From positions 40,441-104,440 of the forward strand of contig NZ_JACBNY010000006.1 of the NCBI RefSeq assembly GCF_013449735.1: a DNA stretch of 64,000 nt. The letters run 5' to 3'. Within the stretch, counting starts at the first letter, position 1. Every line of letters begins with the position of its first letter. Positions 63,983 through 64,000 of this stretch are shown in pieces. The DNA comes from Pseudolactococcus laudensis (GTDB lineage: Bacteria > Bacillota > Bacilli > Lactobacillales > Streptococcaceae). A program made the position numbers and the translations under genes. Under the pieces are notes generated by a model. That model had not been told where the DNA came from and did not search any database. It saw only the letters and a program-made list of their open reading frames with translations.

Positions 63983-64000
63983 ATGTTTAATTATATCTTA
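63983..64000 (+). CDS. Start of a gene, probable transposase (partial)
   Basis: Six codons (MFNYIL) after GAAGGAAAGAC. Too short for identification; a transposase is inferred only from the IS-like sequence upstream. Confidence 0.4.

Larger units (their letters stand above)
63873..64000 (+). mobile_element. Left end of a probable ISL3-family insertion sequence
   Basis: It starts GGCTCTATAATAAATCGTG, which resembles ISL3-family terminal repeats. A short AT-rich lead and a gene start with a good ribosome site follow. The element runs out of the window, so the other end and the target duplication cannot be seen. Confidence 0.45.

Noticed and set aside
1..64000. tRNA, rRNA or replication origin
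   Set aside because: No cloverleaf-like sequence with a T-loop GGTTCRA pattern, no rRNA segment and no DnaA-box cluster was noticed; a tRNAscan/Rfam run would be decisive.

Overview
The window looks like a chromosomal segment of a low-GC Gram-positive of the family Streptococcaceae, most likely Lactococcus or a close relative. The case rests on gene content and order: the busR/busA glycine-betaine locus, an N5-(carboxyethyl)ornithine synthase (a lactococcal enzyme), a water-forming NADH oxidase, the dinG-ypmB-aspB-asnS cluster, cdaA-cdaR-glmM, and cysE-cysS-mrnC. The species is not settled. No rRNA or tRNA gene was found.

Layout, left to right. 1-5922: a sugar ABC importer (two permeases and a lipoprotein) with its LacI regulator, cre sites and a HAD phosphatase. 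6137-8753: a GntR regulator and NADH oxidase, the latter behind a leader of about 435 nt. 8908-13214: glmM, cdaR and cdaA (c-di-AMP synthesis), then an orphan PTS IIB-like protein with an unknown partner. 13654-17322: a complete pyruvate:ferredoxin/flavodoxin oxidoreductase. 17679-20015: a bacteriocin island with a CPBP protease, two double-glycine-leader peptides, small membrane proteins and promoters sharing a spaced direct-repeat architecture. 20411-27414: GNAT, uvrA and a vitamin B6 salvage cluster (PdxR-type regulator, kinase, two ECF S components). 27800-39701: RidA, a polysaccharide deacetylase, asnS, a VOC protein, aspB, ypmB, dinG, an MBL hydrolase, ceo and thrS with its T-box leader.

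39785-42640 is the most unusual stretch. It is a decayed nisin-type lantibiotic cluster: an intact LanF-like immunity ATPase, a truncated permease, a C-terminal histidine-kinase fragment, and a nisin-U-like core peptide without a start codon. Two promoters carry TTGAT-N6-TTGAT boxes of the SpaR type. The island is bracketed by the thrS T-box leader and a second, internally deleted copy of part of that leader.

42660-47349 is a manganese locus (mtsBCA, mntH, mntR) with MntR-like operators. 47615-50387 is an AT-rich type II restriction-modification cassette with an HTH-fused cytosine-5 methyltransferase. 50640-54426 holds the betaine transporter BusA and its c-di-AMP-responsive repressor BusR, over a clear bipartite operator. 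54838-55803 is a CinD-like nitroreductase behind two cop boxes. 55873-63868 contains housekeeping genes (mrnC, cysS, cysE, prs, nifS) and a repeat-built lipoprotein under a cre. The last 130 bases look like the left end of an insertion sequence.

Two interspersed repeat families stand out. Family A (about 95 bp) lies in the 5' leaders of the HAD gene (one copy) and asnS (two tandem copies). Family B (about 285-365 bp, built on a 60-bp tandem core with a terminator-like end) occurs four times in intergenic spaces.
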